Assembly: GCA_032622095.1 (NCBI GenBank)
Contig: CP136067.1
Coordinates: forward strand, 1,364,001 to 1,428,000
DNA from: Siphonodentalium dalli
Lineage: Eukaryota > Mollusca > Scaphopoda > Gadilida > Siphonodentaliidae
Length of the DNA stretch: 64,000 nucleotides
Direction: 5' to 3'
The notes under the pieces are model-generated. The model was not told the DNA's origin. It ran no database searches and saw nothing but the letters and a program-made list of their open reading frames with translations. The position numbers were made by a program, and so were the translations under genes. Positions 1 through 10,154 of this stretch are shown in pieces. The first letter of the stretch is position 1; the number at the start of each line of letters is the position of its first letter.

Positions 1-537
1 TACCAGAGAATTAATTTAATTTCTTGCCATGTTTAATATATAACTAACTTGCCTAGATAGTGGATAAATATTATCACTTGATTGAATATTGGTGTGTAGT
101 AAATACAAAACCAAACCACACCTGCACTTGGAGAAGGCAAACAATTGTGCACTTATCTGATGCATACTTAATATTGATTATATTTAAACAGTTTACAGCT
201 CGTGCTTGTTCTGAGCAATAACTATTTCTAAAAATAGTGACAAATATATGTCCCACAGGGCAACTTGATAGTCACATTATATAAGGAAATCAATATTAAT
301 TGATAGTAGTGTTCCCAGGTAGGTGTTTTTGATACATTTCTCTTATGTTATACCGAGGAAACTATATACTTGTTGTGGGAACAGATAATTCATCTTTAAA
401 TTGAAGCCTGGAAATCATAGAGTGTGTCATTTCATGTTTGGGAAATATGATTAACATTGGTACAAGTGACCTAGATAGCTGGAACCTGCTTTGTGGATTT
501 TCATCAACAAGTGGGGGGGAATAGTTGGTTAAATGGT
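1..537. other. No recognisable gene
   Basis: AT-rich non-coding DNA. Only short open frames occur, none with a recognisable domain or codon-like composition, and no repeat was picked out by eye. Confidence 0.5.
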
Positions 538-930
538 AAAGGTACTCAATCCGATTAGACCCTCATAAATGACTATTTCTAGAGGTAAAAAAATAATTGA
601 TTCGAGTCGAGTAACCTACCCATCAACACTCAGAGTGATCAGACATCAATTTTTGAAGTTTTGTTATCTCTTGTTTCTGGCCCAGAACATGCCGTCAAAA
701 GGAAGTTCTCAGTGCTTCATTTTAGAGTTATCCATCTTCGTCTGTTAGAATAAATGTTTCTGTTGCAATTATTAGTACACATCTCAAGAAAATTACAAAT
801 TAAAAAAAATCAATATCTGATCATTCTGAGCTTTGATGGATGGGTTCCTCGACTCAAATTAATATTTTTTTTTACCCCTGAATCCGAAGAAATAGTAATT
901 TAGGGGTGCTTAATCAGATTGAGTACCTTT
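538..930. repeat. Foldback MITE-like element
   Basis: The ends are inverted copies of one another: AAAGGTACTCAATC at 538 and its complement GATTGAGTACCTTT ending at 930. The similarity continues inward for roughly 80-100 bp on each side, including the motifs ACTATTTCT, GGTAAAAAAA and TCGAGTCGAG. There is no open frame inside. A partial diverged copy begins at about 45750 with the same AAAGGTACTCAATCTGAT start. This fits a short non-autonomous DNA element; no target duplication was established. Confidence 0.6.
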
Positions 931-2033
931 AAGATCCATGCTATAATATATTTTGTTCAGTTCAAACCAGGACATATACAAAATGATTTAAAATTATGAC
1001 TTCATATATTTATTTTTTCAGGATGACTACAGAATCAGATATAAAATGTGCTATATCAGAAAGTAGAGGTCTACCATACAGTAATGATATGTTACTTCAA
1101 AATGCCATGAGTTGAATTTCCCATTCAAGGCGATTGACAAACAGTATTTATGGACCAGTTCTCAAATGTGTGACAATCTTCAGCCGTGTAATATCATACA
1201 AATGCTTTGTAAATTACCATGTAATATGTTATTGTGAAGGAGGATGGATGATAAGTCACATTATTGTAATTGATGTTCTGACAATATTCAACTAAGGAAT
1301 TTTCTGTTCTCTGTTCATTAAAAGCATGGTAAAAGAAGCCTTGATTTTGGCTAACTACAGGATTGGAGCAGTGGTCATACTATTATTCCTCTAGTTTATT
1401 AACTGACTGAAACAGCTGAAGTGGACTATCTAATAACGTTTCTCCAGTAAACATGTCTGCTTGTGCCTCAACTGTTACTGTAGTGTCAACCAGAGTTTGA
1501 AAGCTCCTGCAGCACATGAAATATGAATTTTCAGCTTTATTTGTTGGATATATAGTTATATCCCATTAAAATAAAGTTCATGTAAAATAATTATACTCTT
1601 TGAGAATAAACTTTCCTCTATCAAAGTAATGGTGGTAACATTGTATTGAAAAACGATGTCAGTTTAATATAATATGGGTTTATTTATCACCTGAAAATAG
1701 GATAAGTCAGTGTGGTGTACAATTAAATAACATCAAAGAGACCATATATAATCTTGGTGTTGGGTGTGATGACACCTTATCAGTGTTCTGTGTATTCTGC
1801 TTCTGAATTGTAATGTAAGCATTGATACTGAATCTTAATTGCCATGATACACCATGAAAGTAATAGAGAAGTGATTCCTGGGTGGTATCCTAACTACCGT
1901 ACATGTAACGCAACAGAAATTGCTGGTCCCACTTTTAATTGTAACTTCTTTTGTAAATTTTAACAGTACTTATCTGACAGTGCTGTCTCGTCAAAAGTTC
2001 AAAACAGATAAAAACGATAAATTTAATATATGC
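931..2033. other. No recognisable gene
   Basis: AT-rich sequence with no supported coding region. The stretch from about 1970 to 2033 is the leading part of the first repeat unit described at 2034-2815. Confidence 0.45.
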
Positions 2034-2815
2034 TCAGTTTTCGAAATATCCTCATGTCATTGATGCGGGAGAGGTGGCTTGGAATCATTCCAAAGATCCT
2101 CATGCCCTGTCAATTGAAGAGGTGACTTCGATGCTGACTCCAGAATAAGAGCAATTATTAAAATGCATGTATCATGCATGTAAATCTATTCATAATAGCA
2201 TTGTTTGTATTGTCATTGCCATTTTATTGTACCAGTATATATGAATTTCAAAGCCAACTTTCTCCACAAATCCGTTATACATGTATATGATAACTAATGG
2301 GTTGATACTTTTTGGAGAGTGTTGTGTCCTCTTGTCAAAACAATGATATTTTCATGCTCACTCAGTTTTTGAAAAATCCTCTTGTCAATGACAAGGGAGA
2401 GGTGACTTGGAGTCAATCTAAAGATCCTCATACCCTGTCAATCGAAGAGGTGACATCGATGCCTTATCCTGGATGCAAGCAATTAAAATATAAACTTGAC
2501 TGCATCTAACTTTTCCGGTTCAATATAATTGTTTAATTGCCAATTTATTTTACAGGCAAATGACAATGCCAACTATGGGTGATGTTCGATCAATTAAGCG
2601 TACTGGATGTATATCTAATAGCACATTCCTCGGGATTTTATCCTGGGTAACATATTTCTGACAGTGCTGTGTTTTCTCAACAAAAGTTATCAATATATTT
2701 ACTTTCATTCTCAGTTTTTGAAAGATCTTCATGTCATTGACATGGGAGAGGTGGATTGGAGTCAATCCGAAGATCCTCGTGCCCTGTCAATTGAAGAAGT
2801 GGCTTCAAAAACTGA
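2034..2815 (+). repeat. Three diverged exon-like copies of a ~105 bp unit
   Basis: Copies lie at about 2034-2140, 2363-2470 and 2712-2815. Each begins CTCAGTTTTTGAAA or a close variant and keeps the same reading frame, giving peptides that share the pattern GEVxWxxSxDPxxLSIEEV (for example GEVTWSQSKDPHTLSIEEV in the middle copy). The frame is conserved better than the surrounding sequence, which suggests a duplicated coding exon or a fragment of one. The middle copy lies in an open frame of 65 codons starting at 2312 without an ATG. I do not recognise the protein. Copies 1 and 3 also share the preceding TTTCTGACAGTGCTGT-like sequence. Confidence 0.5.
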
Positions 2816-3022
2816 TAATTAAAGTATCATATTGATAAATTTTGTTGAGAAAACACAGCATTGTCAGAAAAAATGTTACCCAGAATAAAATCCCGAGGAA
2901 TGTGTTATTAGATATACAACCAGTAGGCTTAATTGTTCAAACGTCACCCATAGTTGGCATTGTCATTTGCCTGTAAAATAAATTGGCAATTAAACAATTA
3001 TATTGAACCGGAAAAACTTAGA
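2513..3022. repeat. Inverted repeat with ~180 bp arms
   Basis: The left arm (about 2513-2695) and right arm (about 2838-3022) are reverse complements at high identity: left begins TCCGGTTCAATATAATTG and right ends CAATTATATTGAACCGGA. The roughly 145 bp spacer holds the third exon-like copy at 2712-2815. A recent inverted duplication or foldback element is the simplest reading. Confidence 0.7.
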
Positions 3023-3294
3023 TAAATAGTCAGTTAAAACTTTTCTTGCCCATTTCAATGTCATTGCAAATTTATTATACCAGTACATGTAAATGTCAAT
3101 GTAATATGAGGTCCATTCAGAATATATAACATGATAGCATGTTGTTCATGATTTATTTTGGCTAATAATTATCGTTTTCAATGTCAAACATTCTTACTGT
3201 GATGGCCTAAATTCAGTGGCCTCAACCATGCGATTCTGATTCGACATTACAGTTGCTACATCACTCAAAAATGTCCAATATTTGTAAAAAGAAT

Positions 3295-3690
3295 GCATAT
3301 AAATTTATTACACATAAAGTGTATAGATTAGTTGGTACACAGTGTGTACCAAATATGCACAATACTGGGTACTATATACTACAAAATTGTGTAGGTTGTT
3401 ACACAGATGTGTATAAATAAAGTACACACTACTGTGTGCTATATACACAAATGTGTATAAATAAAGTACACACTAACTGTGTATTATCTGTGTACTAACT
3501 GTGTAGTAACTGTCTACCAACGTTTTACTACACATAAGTGTATAGCGACTACAAATACATGTGTGTATGGAGCTACACATATTGTGTGTACCAAAAATTG
3601 CTCTACAGTTTCTACACATACTTGTTGGGGAGCAGATGTTACACATATATGTGCACAAAGTGTGTAGCGTTTCTACACAGTGTTTTTTAG
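3295..3690. repeat. Degenerate TACACA/TGTGTA minisatellite
   Basis: About 390 bp are built of short, imperfect palindromic modules of the form TACACA..TGTGTA spaced 20-40 bp apart. Open frames on both strands arise because the repeat is self-complementary; they are not genes. Confidence 0.6.
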
Positions 3691-4162
3691 AGAGTACAAC
3701 CGTCGCTGTTTAAGTTATAAAAATATTGGTTTATGTTTAATGTGATACCGTCGAGTGATGCATCATGTATGTCACGCGGAGTTACTCCTGTCAGGTGCTT
3801 TACGGAGGTACCGCCGTCGCTGTTTGAGTTATAAAGGCTATATTTGGTGAAAGTACATGTAACTTTCGGAGTTTTATGTTACAGAGCTAACACAATCACA
3901 CAGGTCACCTAAGGATATGCACGGTTCCCACATGGGAAGAGCATTTGCCTCACAAACAGCGTTCCTTGTCTCTTTGAATTATCGTCCTAATTATGTGCCA
4001 GCGGGGATCGCGTTTCTGTGAGAAGTCTCGCTTATATTCTTCCCGCATCACTTCATAGTAAACTCGTACCCGAGTCAGTTTGATTGTTACTTTTTGTGTG
4101 AGAAAGTTTCATTTTTTCTCTATTTTCGTTCCGTTTGTGGTGTCTATATACTTATTGGAAGT
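3691..4162. other. Spacer with a short direct repeat
   Basis: No gene was seen apart from the start of the retroelement frame. Two similar blocks, CCGTCGCTGTTTAAGTTATAA near 3708 and CCGTCGCTGTTTGAGTTATAA near 3812, form a direct repeat about 100 bp apart, which may be 5' untranslated or control sequence of the element that follows. Confidence 0.35.
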
Positions 4163-4727
4163 ATGGCGCCTCGTCGTAAAGTGGGTGCAAACAGCCCGAA
4201 ACAAAAGACAATACATGTGTCGTCTGGACAGTCCGAGTCTTGGAACAAAGCAAAGTTAATCGCAGAACTTATAATCATCGGTATTAAAGTGCCAAAAAAA
4301 TCTACTAGAGTTTTTCTGTCGGATTTATTTCTAGCGAATAGCAGCAGCGACAAGGATGTTCACAATACCATCAATATTGGACTTCAGTCTAGTGCTTTTG
4401 ACGAGCCTATGCCTATTGACAAACAGGGACCATCTAACACGACACATGGTACATGTATGAATGTGACTCTTTCTCAAATACATGAGTCTGTTAAAGACAT
4501 TCAGAGACAAATCGCTCCTCGGGGACATTTCGTTGGCGATATGTCACAACCTGAACCCACAATACAGACTCAACCGTCGGTGCCACTCTGCACTGGACAC
4601 CCGGGGAATGCATCCCGACAGTTTCCGTAATGTGGATAATGTTTCTCCGCTGGTGAGGAACAACATTTTATCCGGTAAGGATGTTAATTTGGCCATGCTC
4701 ATTATCCCATACTATGATCGCACGTGA
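4163..4727 (+). pseudogene. SAP-like domain / gag-like fragment of a retroelement
   Basis: From the ATG at 4163 (MAPRRKVGANSPK) the frame runs to 4630, with a basic N-terminus then a SAP-like helix pair at about residues 27-60 (WNKAKLIAELIIIGIKVP, followed by SFL-type helix FLSDLFLANSSS). At about 4600 the likely coding frame shifts by one, and the second frame continues to 4727 with HPDSFRNVDNVSPLVRNNI and GKDVNLAMLIIPYY. From family knowledge this pairing of a SAP-like N-terminus with a gag-like segment is seen in tyrosine-recombinase (DIRS-like) retroelements of marine invertebrates. No reverse transcriptase or recombinase follows, so it is a truncated fragment. Alternative: a domesticated SAP-domain gene exon. 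Confidence 0.45.
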
Positions 4728-5582
4728 CACGTAGTGAAGCAACCACACAAATACATCAAACTGTCACAACAATTTCAATCTATACACGTAGTTTCCAACT
4801 GTTGCTGTGTCACGGCATGGGATTTCAAAATGTTGAATATTTTCACCAAAGTTGGAGGGGCGGATTCCGCGGAACACTACAGTACAACCACCCTGCCACC
4901 ACATCTCTCGTTAAAGCAACACATACACCTCCATGCCAAACTAAACATAGCAATTTTCCACGTTTATCTATGACAAATATAAATGACTACATGAGCGCAT
5001 TATCCCAAAATATCACTGGGCAAATATTTCGCACGAACAGTTTCATGTGCTCTTGTCAATAGAAAACATCCCTCGTTTGAATCCAGTCTGTATGTTTTCT
5101 AGAAAATGGTCTTTAGAGACGTCTCTTATTGCATTTAAGTGTATACATTGTGGAAGGCAGCTGAATTAGCTCATGGATGTCAAAAATTCAAACTGATAGT
5201 CAAAAGGACATTTGAAAACATGATGAAGAATACAATCTTATATATACACACTAGGTGAAAAGAAGAACAAACAAAAAAGAAACAATGAAAACCAAACAAA
5301 CAAACAACACGTTTGTAGGGAGGGATCCAGGATCCCATATTTATTGTGTGCATATTGTATATAAAAAGTTGTATAGGTGTTATGCGTGTTACTCATTAAT
5401 TTGTGTCGTTTTAATAAAGCTTTGATTTGCGTACTGGTGACTAAAAGACTTATCAAAGTCAAATCTACATTATATACGCTGTTTCCTAACTTCTAACAAA
5501 AGCGATTATACGCTGATAGAGCCTCTATTTATGTCCCGTGTTAGTACGGTCAATAAAGCATGTATGTGTATTTACACCGTGG
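4728..5582. other. No recognisable gene
   Basis: Short open frames at 4724-5062 and on the complement at 5238-5462 show no domain. The region may be the decayed remainder of the retroelement. The segment ATGATCGCACGTGACA at 4714 resembles ATGATCGTACGTGACA at 22883, so a short repeat is shared with the Polinton right flank. Confidence 0.35.
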
Positions 5583-6015
5583 CTTAAGAGCAGTATATGG
5601 CTCTTTAGCTATATGGGCCTGACACGCTATACCGTTCTTTAGTACCAAACGCTAAAGAGTGGTATACCACTCTTCATCTTTATGGGTCTGATACGCTTAA
5701 TAACGGTATAGGCTATACCGCTCTTTAGCGGTTGGTACCGAGGAACGGTATGGGCCTACCGCTCTTCAGCGCTGGCACTAAAGAACGGTATACTGCTATT
5801 CAGTGACAAACGTCAAAGAACGGGGCACAGGAGTGGTGTACATCGGTATATACCAATAATTAGCCATTCATGGTCCTGGCGCGATAGAGAACGGTCTTAC
5901 ATTATCATCCGTACTGCTCGATCTCCAGTGTCCGACTTTTAAGCGCCGTATACCGCTCCTTAGCCCTCATCGCTAAAGAGCGGCATACCGTTCTTGAGCC
6001 CTCAGTGCTAAAGCC
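5583..6015. repeat. Hairpin-rich minisatellite (GCTAAAGAGCGGTATAC)
   Basis: At least eight imperfect copies of a palindromic unit near GCTAAAGAGCGGTATACCGC are spread across 430 bp, in both orientations, separated by variable spacers such as ATGGGCCTGA. Each copy could fold as a stem centred on GTATAC. No coding potential. Confidence 0.65.
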
Positions 6016-6037
6016 ACTTCGTATATATAATTGCGTC

Positions 6038-6442
6038 TATAGTCTAGTGATGTGAAATCAGTGTTTCCGGTAGAGACCAAATGTGTGTGGATTCTGGCCC
6101 ACAAAGCCAAATGACTTAAATGACGTCATGGACCATTTCATGACGTCTTCGCTGGTTTTCGTTCAGCTAACCAACGAAATTGGTCAAAATGAGACTAATC
6201 TATAGGCCTAAATCACATAGGAATTGTTCAGAAAAACTGAAGTTGGTAATTTCGTAACCACCCCGTTGGTCCACTTCCGATTCTGAGATTTCACCATTTC
6301 TTTTGGGATATTATTGTTCCCAGGATGCTATGCGAAAGCGGAGCGGAAGTCACGTGATTTTTAACCCATTTTTGTGCGCCGTTTTTCATCGCGTCGAAAT
6401 TCTGTTTCATGGTATTGTAAAAATTAATGACGTCATTCACGC
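6038..6442 (+). repeat. Left part of a dispersed repeat interrupted by the Polinton
   Basis: From TCTAGTGATGTGAAATCAG the sequence matches 24930-25338 almost base for base, including TGACGTCATGGACCAT, AAAGCGGAGCGGAAGTCACG and the closing AATGACGTCATTCACG. The match stops exactly where the Polinton inverted repeat starts. The rest of the repeat (CGCGTTGTGGTTGCTA) resumes at 22866 on the other side. Confidence 0.8.
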
Positions 6443-7020
6443 CTGGGCCACCCCCTCGCTCGATGCCACTCTGTCCCGTGGGCCAGAGTGGCATCGAGCG
6501 ACGGGTTTGGATTTTTTCTGGCCCACCCCTCTCGCTCGATGCCACTCAGGCCCATGGGCCAGAGTGGCATCGAGCGACGGGTTTGGAGTTTTTCTGGCCC
6601 ACCCCCTCGCTCGATGCCACTCTGGCCCATGGGCCAGAGTGGCATCGAGCAAGGGGGGTGGGCCAGAAAAAATCCAAACCCGTCGCTCGATGCCACTCTG
6701 GCCAGAGTGGCATCGAGCGAGGGGGTGGGCCAGAGTGACGGCCCAGGGTCTGTCTAGAGGTTGTGTTAGATTCCAAAGAGTAAGGTGAGCGCTTCGAAGG
6801 GATTTTTTTTTGACAGAAAAGAGCACAATTTACCAATGTATCGATTTTTTCTCGGATTCTAATGCCAGTGTGGCAAGCGAAGGGCGCTCCCCTTCGCTGG
6901 ACTAACTGAACTTAGAATAATACCGAGAAAAATAGATATGTTGGTAAATTATGCTACTTTACCAGTGCATTTTAACAAAAGCGAAAGTCTTCGAATGAAT
7001 TCGAAGACGCTAGCGCTGTG
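6443..7020 (+). repeat. Left terminal inverted repeat
   Basis: The outer ~320 bp consist of a nested palindromic unit of about 66-75 bp (GGGTGGGCCAGAAAAAATCC, then CCCGTCGCTCGATGCCACTC, then its inverse GAGTGGCATCGAGCGA) repeated about four times. The inner ~270 bp are single-copy (GTCTGTCTAGAGGTTGTG through TTCGAATGAATTCGAAGACG) and match 22366-22640 in reverse complement. Open frames on both strands here come from the repeat and are not genes. Confidence 0.85.
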
Positions 7021-7033
7021 AAAATGTGCATGT

Positions 7034-7077
7034 AAGAGTCATCTGATAGCAGGTTTTGGGTGTCCCTGATAAGGGCC
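7034..7077 (-). terminator. Histone-type 3' stem-loop of the 7091-7528 gene
   Basis: On the minus strand GGCCCTTATCAGGGAC lies at 7077-7062, preceded by AAAAC and followed by ACCCA, 13 nt after the stop codon of the gene. It differs from the histone consensus GGCYCUUUUCAGRGCC at two positions, one in the loop and one unpaired stem base. Thirteen nt further on, AGATGACTC resembles the downstream motif of the three sister sites. It is the most diverged of the four. Confidence 0.6.
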
Positions 7078-7090
7078 GTTTTACGTTAGA

Positions 7091-7528
7091 TCACAAGAAA
7101 ATTGGATAAGGGGTCTTTAGGAACTCAAATCCATCCTCTTGATCCAACTCCCGAAACACAAGCGAACCCTCGATGAGAGGTGGAAATATACCTTGCGGTA
7201 TACTCACACCCTTCAATGGAGGTACGTCTAATCTGTACTCCGGATCCTTCTTCTGTCTCCAAAACACGAGCTTTCTCTGCAGAAGGGTTGCCGCCACCGT
7301 AAGAAAGACACCTGTTGTCCCAAGCCATTCGATGTACTCTGTCTTCTGTTCACTGAACAGTGTAGGATTGCGAGCCCAAGTTGCATTGACAAAAGTGAAT
7401 AGTTCAAAGAACTGTTCACCTGTACCATACACTGCCCAGGAAAGGGTTTCCCACACCGCAATGTGTCTCGGGGCCGATACACGGATGGCTCTGACATAAG
7501 ATCCGAGATCAGTTTTAGGGTATTCCAT
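7091..7528 (-). CDS. Accessory protein A1, paralogue of the 20945 gene
   Basis: An intact 145-codon frame from the ATG at 7528. I recognise no known domain. A hydrophobic stretch at about residues 71-84 (LGTTGVFLTVAATLLQ) is followed by charged residues, so a single membrane-associated helix is possible. The same segment is shared with the 20945 gene product (LGTSRLIVRLAATSLQ), and an upstream WxxLSxA pattern is also shared, which makes the two paralogues. It reads outward toward the left TIR, mirroring its paralogue near the right TIR. The gene has the shared promoter module at 7573-7652 and ends in a histone-type stem-loop. As it is intact while structural genes are broken, either it is younger in decay or under different constraint. 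Function unknown. Confidence 0.75.
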   Translation of the reverse strand: MEYPKTDLGSYVRAIRVSAPRHIAVWETLSWAVYGTGEQFFELFTFVNATWARNPTLFSEQKTEYIEWLGTTGVFLTVAATLLQRKLVFWRQKKDPEYRLDVPPLKGVSIPQGIFPPLIEGSLVFRELDQEDGFEFLKTPYPIFL

Positions 7529-7534
7529 CGTGGA

Positions 7535-7655
7535 GAGAATGATATACTCTATATGGGGTTTTGTTATATGTAAAACGCGCGGACGTCATTGGCGACGTCA
7601 TTGTGTTTTTTCTACCAAATTTCCCGAACGTCATTTCAAATGTGTTTCTTTTTGG
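7535..7655 (-). promoter_or_regulatory. Shared promoter module, copy 1
   Basis: Read toward the gene on the minus strand: GAAACACA, a GACGTTCGGGAAATTTGGT-like block, TGACGTCGCC, TGACGTCCGCGCG, then TTTTACATATAAC and CATATAGAG as TATA-like boxes about 25-50 nt before the ATG at 7528. The same order of blocks recurs at 20743-20906 (twice, divergent) and 22187-22263. TGACGTCA is the known CRE/ATF-type core; its use here is inferred. Confidence 0.65.
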
Positions 7656-7995
7656 TGAATTAAGATCTTCATCGACATTGCCGAAGACAATCATTAAAAA
7701 CAGACACTGTTTTTCAATAACATAACTTTTATTTTTGAATTAAGAATCAACCTATTTACAACTGATCATGAAATTATCATATTTACAATCAATAATTGGT
7801 AATGCAATGAACTTAATTTACATTTGGTAACTCATTTCATCATTAACAATCAACATATTTACAAAATGATTATGATTTTAACATGTTTAAACCATTAGTA
7901 ATGAACACATTTTATCAACACTGAAATTCACAGTAAGTCTTACAAGTTTGTGAAATACATGTTTTGGGTAATGTTTCTGATTCTTTTCGTAAGGG
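7656..7995 (-). other. 3' region of the capsid/protease block with poly(A) signal
   Basis: A non-coding AT-rich 340 bp stretch between the protease and the promoter of the left accessory gene. On the minus strand AATAAA lies at 7733-7728, the only good poly(A) signal downstream of the protease and therefore the likely 3' end of the rightmost-to-leftmost transcript. In contrast with the accessory genes, no histone-type stem-loop is present here. Confidence 0.5.
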
Positions 7996-8445
7996 TTAAT
8001 AGTTTCTATGAAACCAATCAAATACTTTTCTATCATTTTTGAAGTAGTCACCATCAAAATTCATTTCAACTAATACTTTTATACCATATCCGCTTTTCAA
8101 GAAATGTAAAGCAAATATGCAGTAGATACCACACACGTTTGTACCGTGATGTTGAAACCGCCCAACGTTTATTTTACATTCGATCGAATTTCTTTGAATA
8201 AATTATTTGATATATTTATCAATAACTGGTATCCCAAACGAATCGAAATATGTTGCAATGTTCCCATTGAAGAATATTGCAACCCAGTGTTCTCCTGGCT
8301 TTTCTGACGTATGTGTATTTACTATGTATGCTTTTACATGATGAGGTTTCTCGTGTGGTAACTGATCTTTTGCACACACCACACCATACAATGAACAGAG
8401 GTAGGATGATTTGTCTAGTATATGCTGAAGTTCGCTAGTGTTCAT
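7996..8445 (-). pseudogene. Adenovirus-type cysteine protease, one in-frame stop
   Basis: The frame opens at the ATG at 8445 and is closed by TAA at 8203-8205, then continues open in the same frame to a stop at 7996-7998; the whole would be about 149 codons, the usual size for this family. The first part has the catalytic-His context GEHWVAIFF (around residue 53) and YFDSFG; the part after the stop has the catalytic-Cys context CGIYC (about 8125-8140). Such C5-type proteases mature the capsid proteins. The gene overlaps the preceding frame by 11 nt. As it stands the Cys half is separated, so the product would be inactive unless the stop is read through or is a sequencing error. Confidence 0.85.
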
Positions 8446-8844
8446 CTTCGTAGTTATTTTTTACTTTTTCACACCACAAGTCAACAAAAACCGAATTAAA
8501 TTGGATACAGTTTGCATGAACAACTTCCTTTATATCTTTCCAAAGTTTGAATGACTCAAATTTCTCTTGTGGTGTAAATGATTCTATTTCTGGATACCAT
8601 TGTTCCATAACTCGGTAGATGTTCAATTTAAGTAGTGCTATATCATCCTATCTTAGGCTTGGATGATCTATTTTACACCCTTCACAATTGAGTGTCACTT
8701 CTTTTGAAATTTGATTTTGTATTTCATGAACGAAACATTTCTCGAAAGTTTTTTCCGAACTTTGTCAAGGATAGAAACATATGGAATGAAATCGAGTCCT
8801 CCAAATTCCAGTCTCAATTTTTCCTCCAAGTGCAATCCATCCAT
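8435..8844 (-). pseudogene. Small Cys/His protein between MCP and protease, broken
   Basis: An ATG at 8844 starts a frame a few nt after the capsid stop. One frameshift near 8740 and an in-frame TAG at 8648-8650 break it; the last part runs to 8435. Between the breaks it has HEIQNQIS and a C..H...C..C..DH arrangement that could bind zinc; the last 60 residues are aromatic- and acid-rich (QWYPEIESF, LWKDIKEV). I recall similar small proteins near capsid genes of other invertebrate Polintons, but no function is established. It could be a capsid assembly or virion accessory factor; that is a guess from position only. Confidence 0.6.
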
Positions 8845-8848
8845 GTTT

Positions 8849-10152
8849 TTAATAATCTGTTATTATTTCTCGCAAACTGTTGATTTCAACTTGATTATCG
8901 AACTCAGCATAGACTATCACGTTGATCACTGAAGCTAGAGCTGCAGCAAACTGAAGCTCTAACCGTATGTTACCGGTTTTTATAGGATGCAAATGTCCTT
9001 CCTCTGCTCCTTGGTCAGGTGTGAGGTCGTAACCCCAGAAACAATAACCATTCATGTATTTTTCGAGATTCAAACCAAAGGATTTGTTTTGTCCAAACAT
9101 ACCCGAAGACTGATACAGTGATAAATAAGATCTTAGGCATTGTTCTGATTCAAAGTTTGGTTCAAATGGTCGGTTATGGATGGTATGTCCGTCCTGTCTA
9201 ACTTCAAGTTTTCTCAGATTGAAGTGTTGGAAATGAAATGGGTTCGTCTCAATATCGCCATTCATATCTTTGTTTGATACCAAGCCTATGAAAAGTCTCT
9301 TTGGCAATTGTCCTTGAAAAGGGTGATCTTCAATTTTTTATCTAAGCCCTGCACCAATAGTGAATGTTTTTACTTCAACTCTTCTAATCGGTATTTTCAT
9401 ATTTTTCTGTATTATTGTTTGGTTCAAGTTATTTGCTACTACTGGCATCAGCGTAATTGTACGAACATTGAAAACTGCCGTTTCAAATACTATTTTTCCG
9501 TTGGCCTGACAATTAAAGAGAATTTTGGATTCGCTCTATTGAGACGAATTCTTATCTCAATTCCATTTGGTAAGTGTTTCTCTTGTAGAAATATATCTGT
9601 GTGTAAACGACCACACAATTCTACCGTATTACTACCTGCTATTATTGCTTGGCGAGATTTCAATCCATCATTACCACCAGCTTTAGTGTTTTCGGTGAAC
9701 TGCTTAGCGGTGTCGGGGTACCACATTTCTAGTGGGGCAAGTTGATTTTCTTTACATTCACCAGAATAAGCCAAGAGATTTTCCATGTAGGCTCGATAAG
9801 GATAGGTATCTCCGTTTGCCGTTACAAGTTTGTTATTTAGGTAAATATCGATACTACTGAACATGCTATGGAAAAAGTTGTTAATAGGCGCAATTTCATC
9901 AGTACCATCAACCAAGTTTGTTCCATCTGCTTTTGTGATTTTGAATTTCAGGTACAAATATGATTGATTTACATCTGTCCATTTTTCAGTTTGAGGCGGA
10001 ATTACAAATTATATCGGTGCGGAATTATTCAAAGAGCTAATCGGGTGATGTTCTATCCATTGTGATTCCAACATCGTTGTCATTGTTGGTGGAACATCAG
10101 AAGCATCTAACTCGGACTTGCTGCATTCGCATGATCCATTTTGCATCATCAT
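8849..10152 (-). pseudogene. Major capsid protein (double jelly-roll), broken
   Basis: Starts at an ATG triplet at 10152 and ends at 8849, about 434 codons, normal for Polinton major capsids. First jelly-roll features: FFHSMFSSIDIYLNNKLV and YPYRAYMENLL. The C-terminal part shows the strongly conserved family signature (FWGYDLTPDQ, HPIKTGNIRLELQFA, INVIVYAEFDN). Breaks: in-frame TAA at 10009-10011, a frameshift near 9490-9500, and in-frame TAA at 9338-9340. The first 47 codons, the first domain, and the C-terminal domain thus sit in separate open segments. Capsomers are expected to be trimeric hexon-like. The start overlaps nothing and follows the pX-like gene by 2 nt. Confidence 0.9.
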
Positions 10153-10154
10153 GA

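Noticed and set aside
6291-6836. Overlapping open frames of 80-160 codons on both strands in the left TIR, and similar ones at 22509-23024 in the right
   Set aside because: They translate the same palindromic TIR repeat in several frames (SGIERG, ARCHSG, MPLWP words) and have no protein-like composition.
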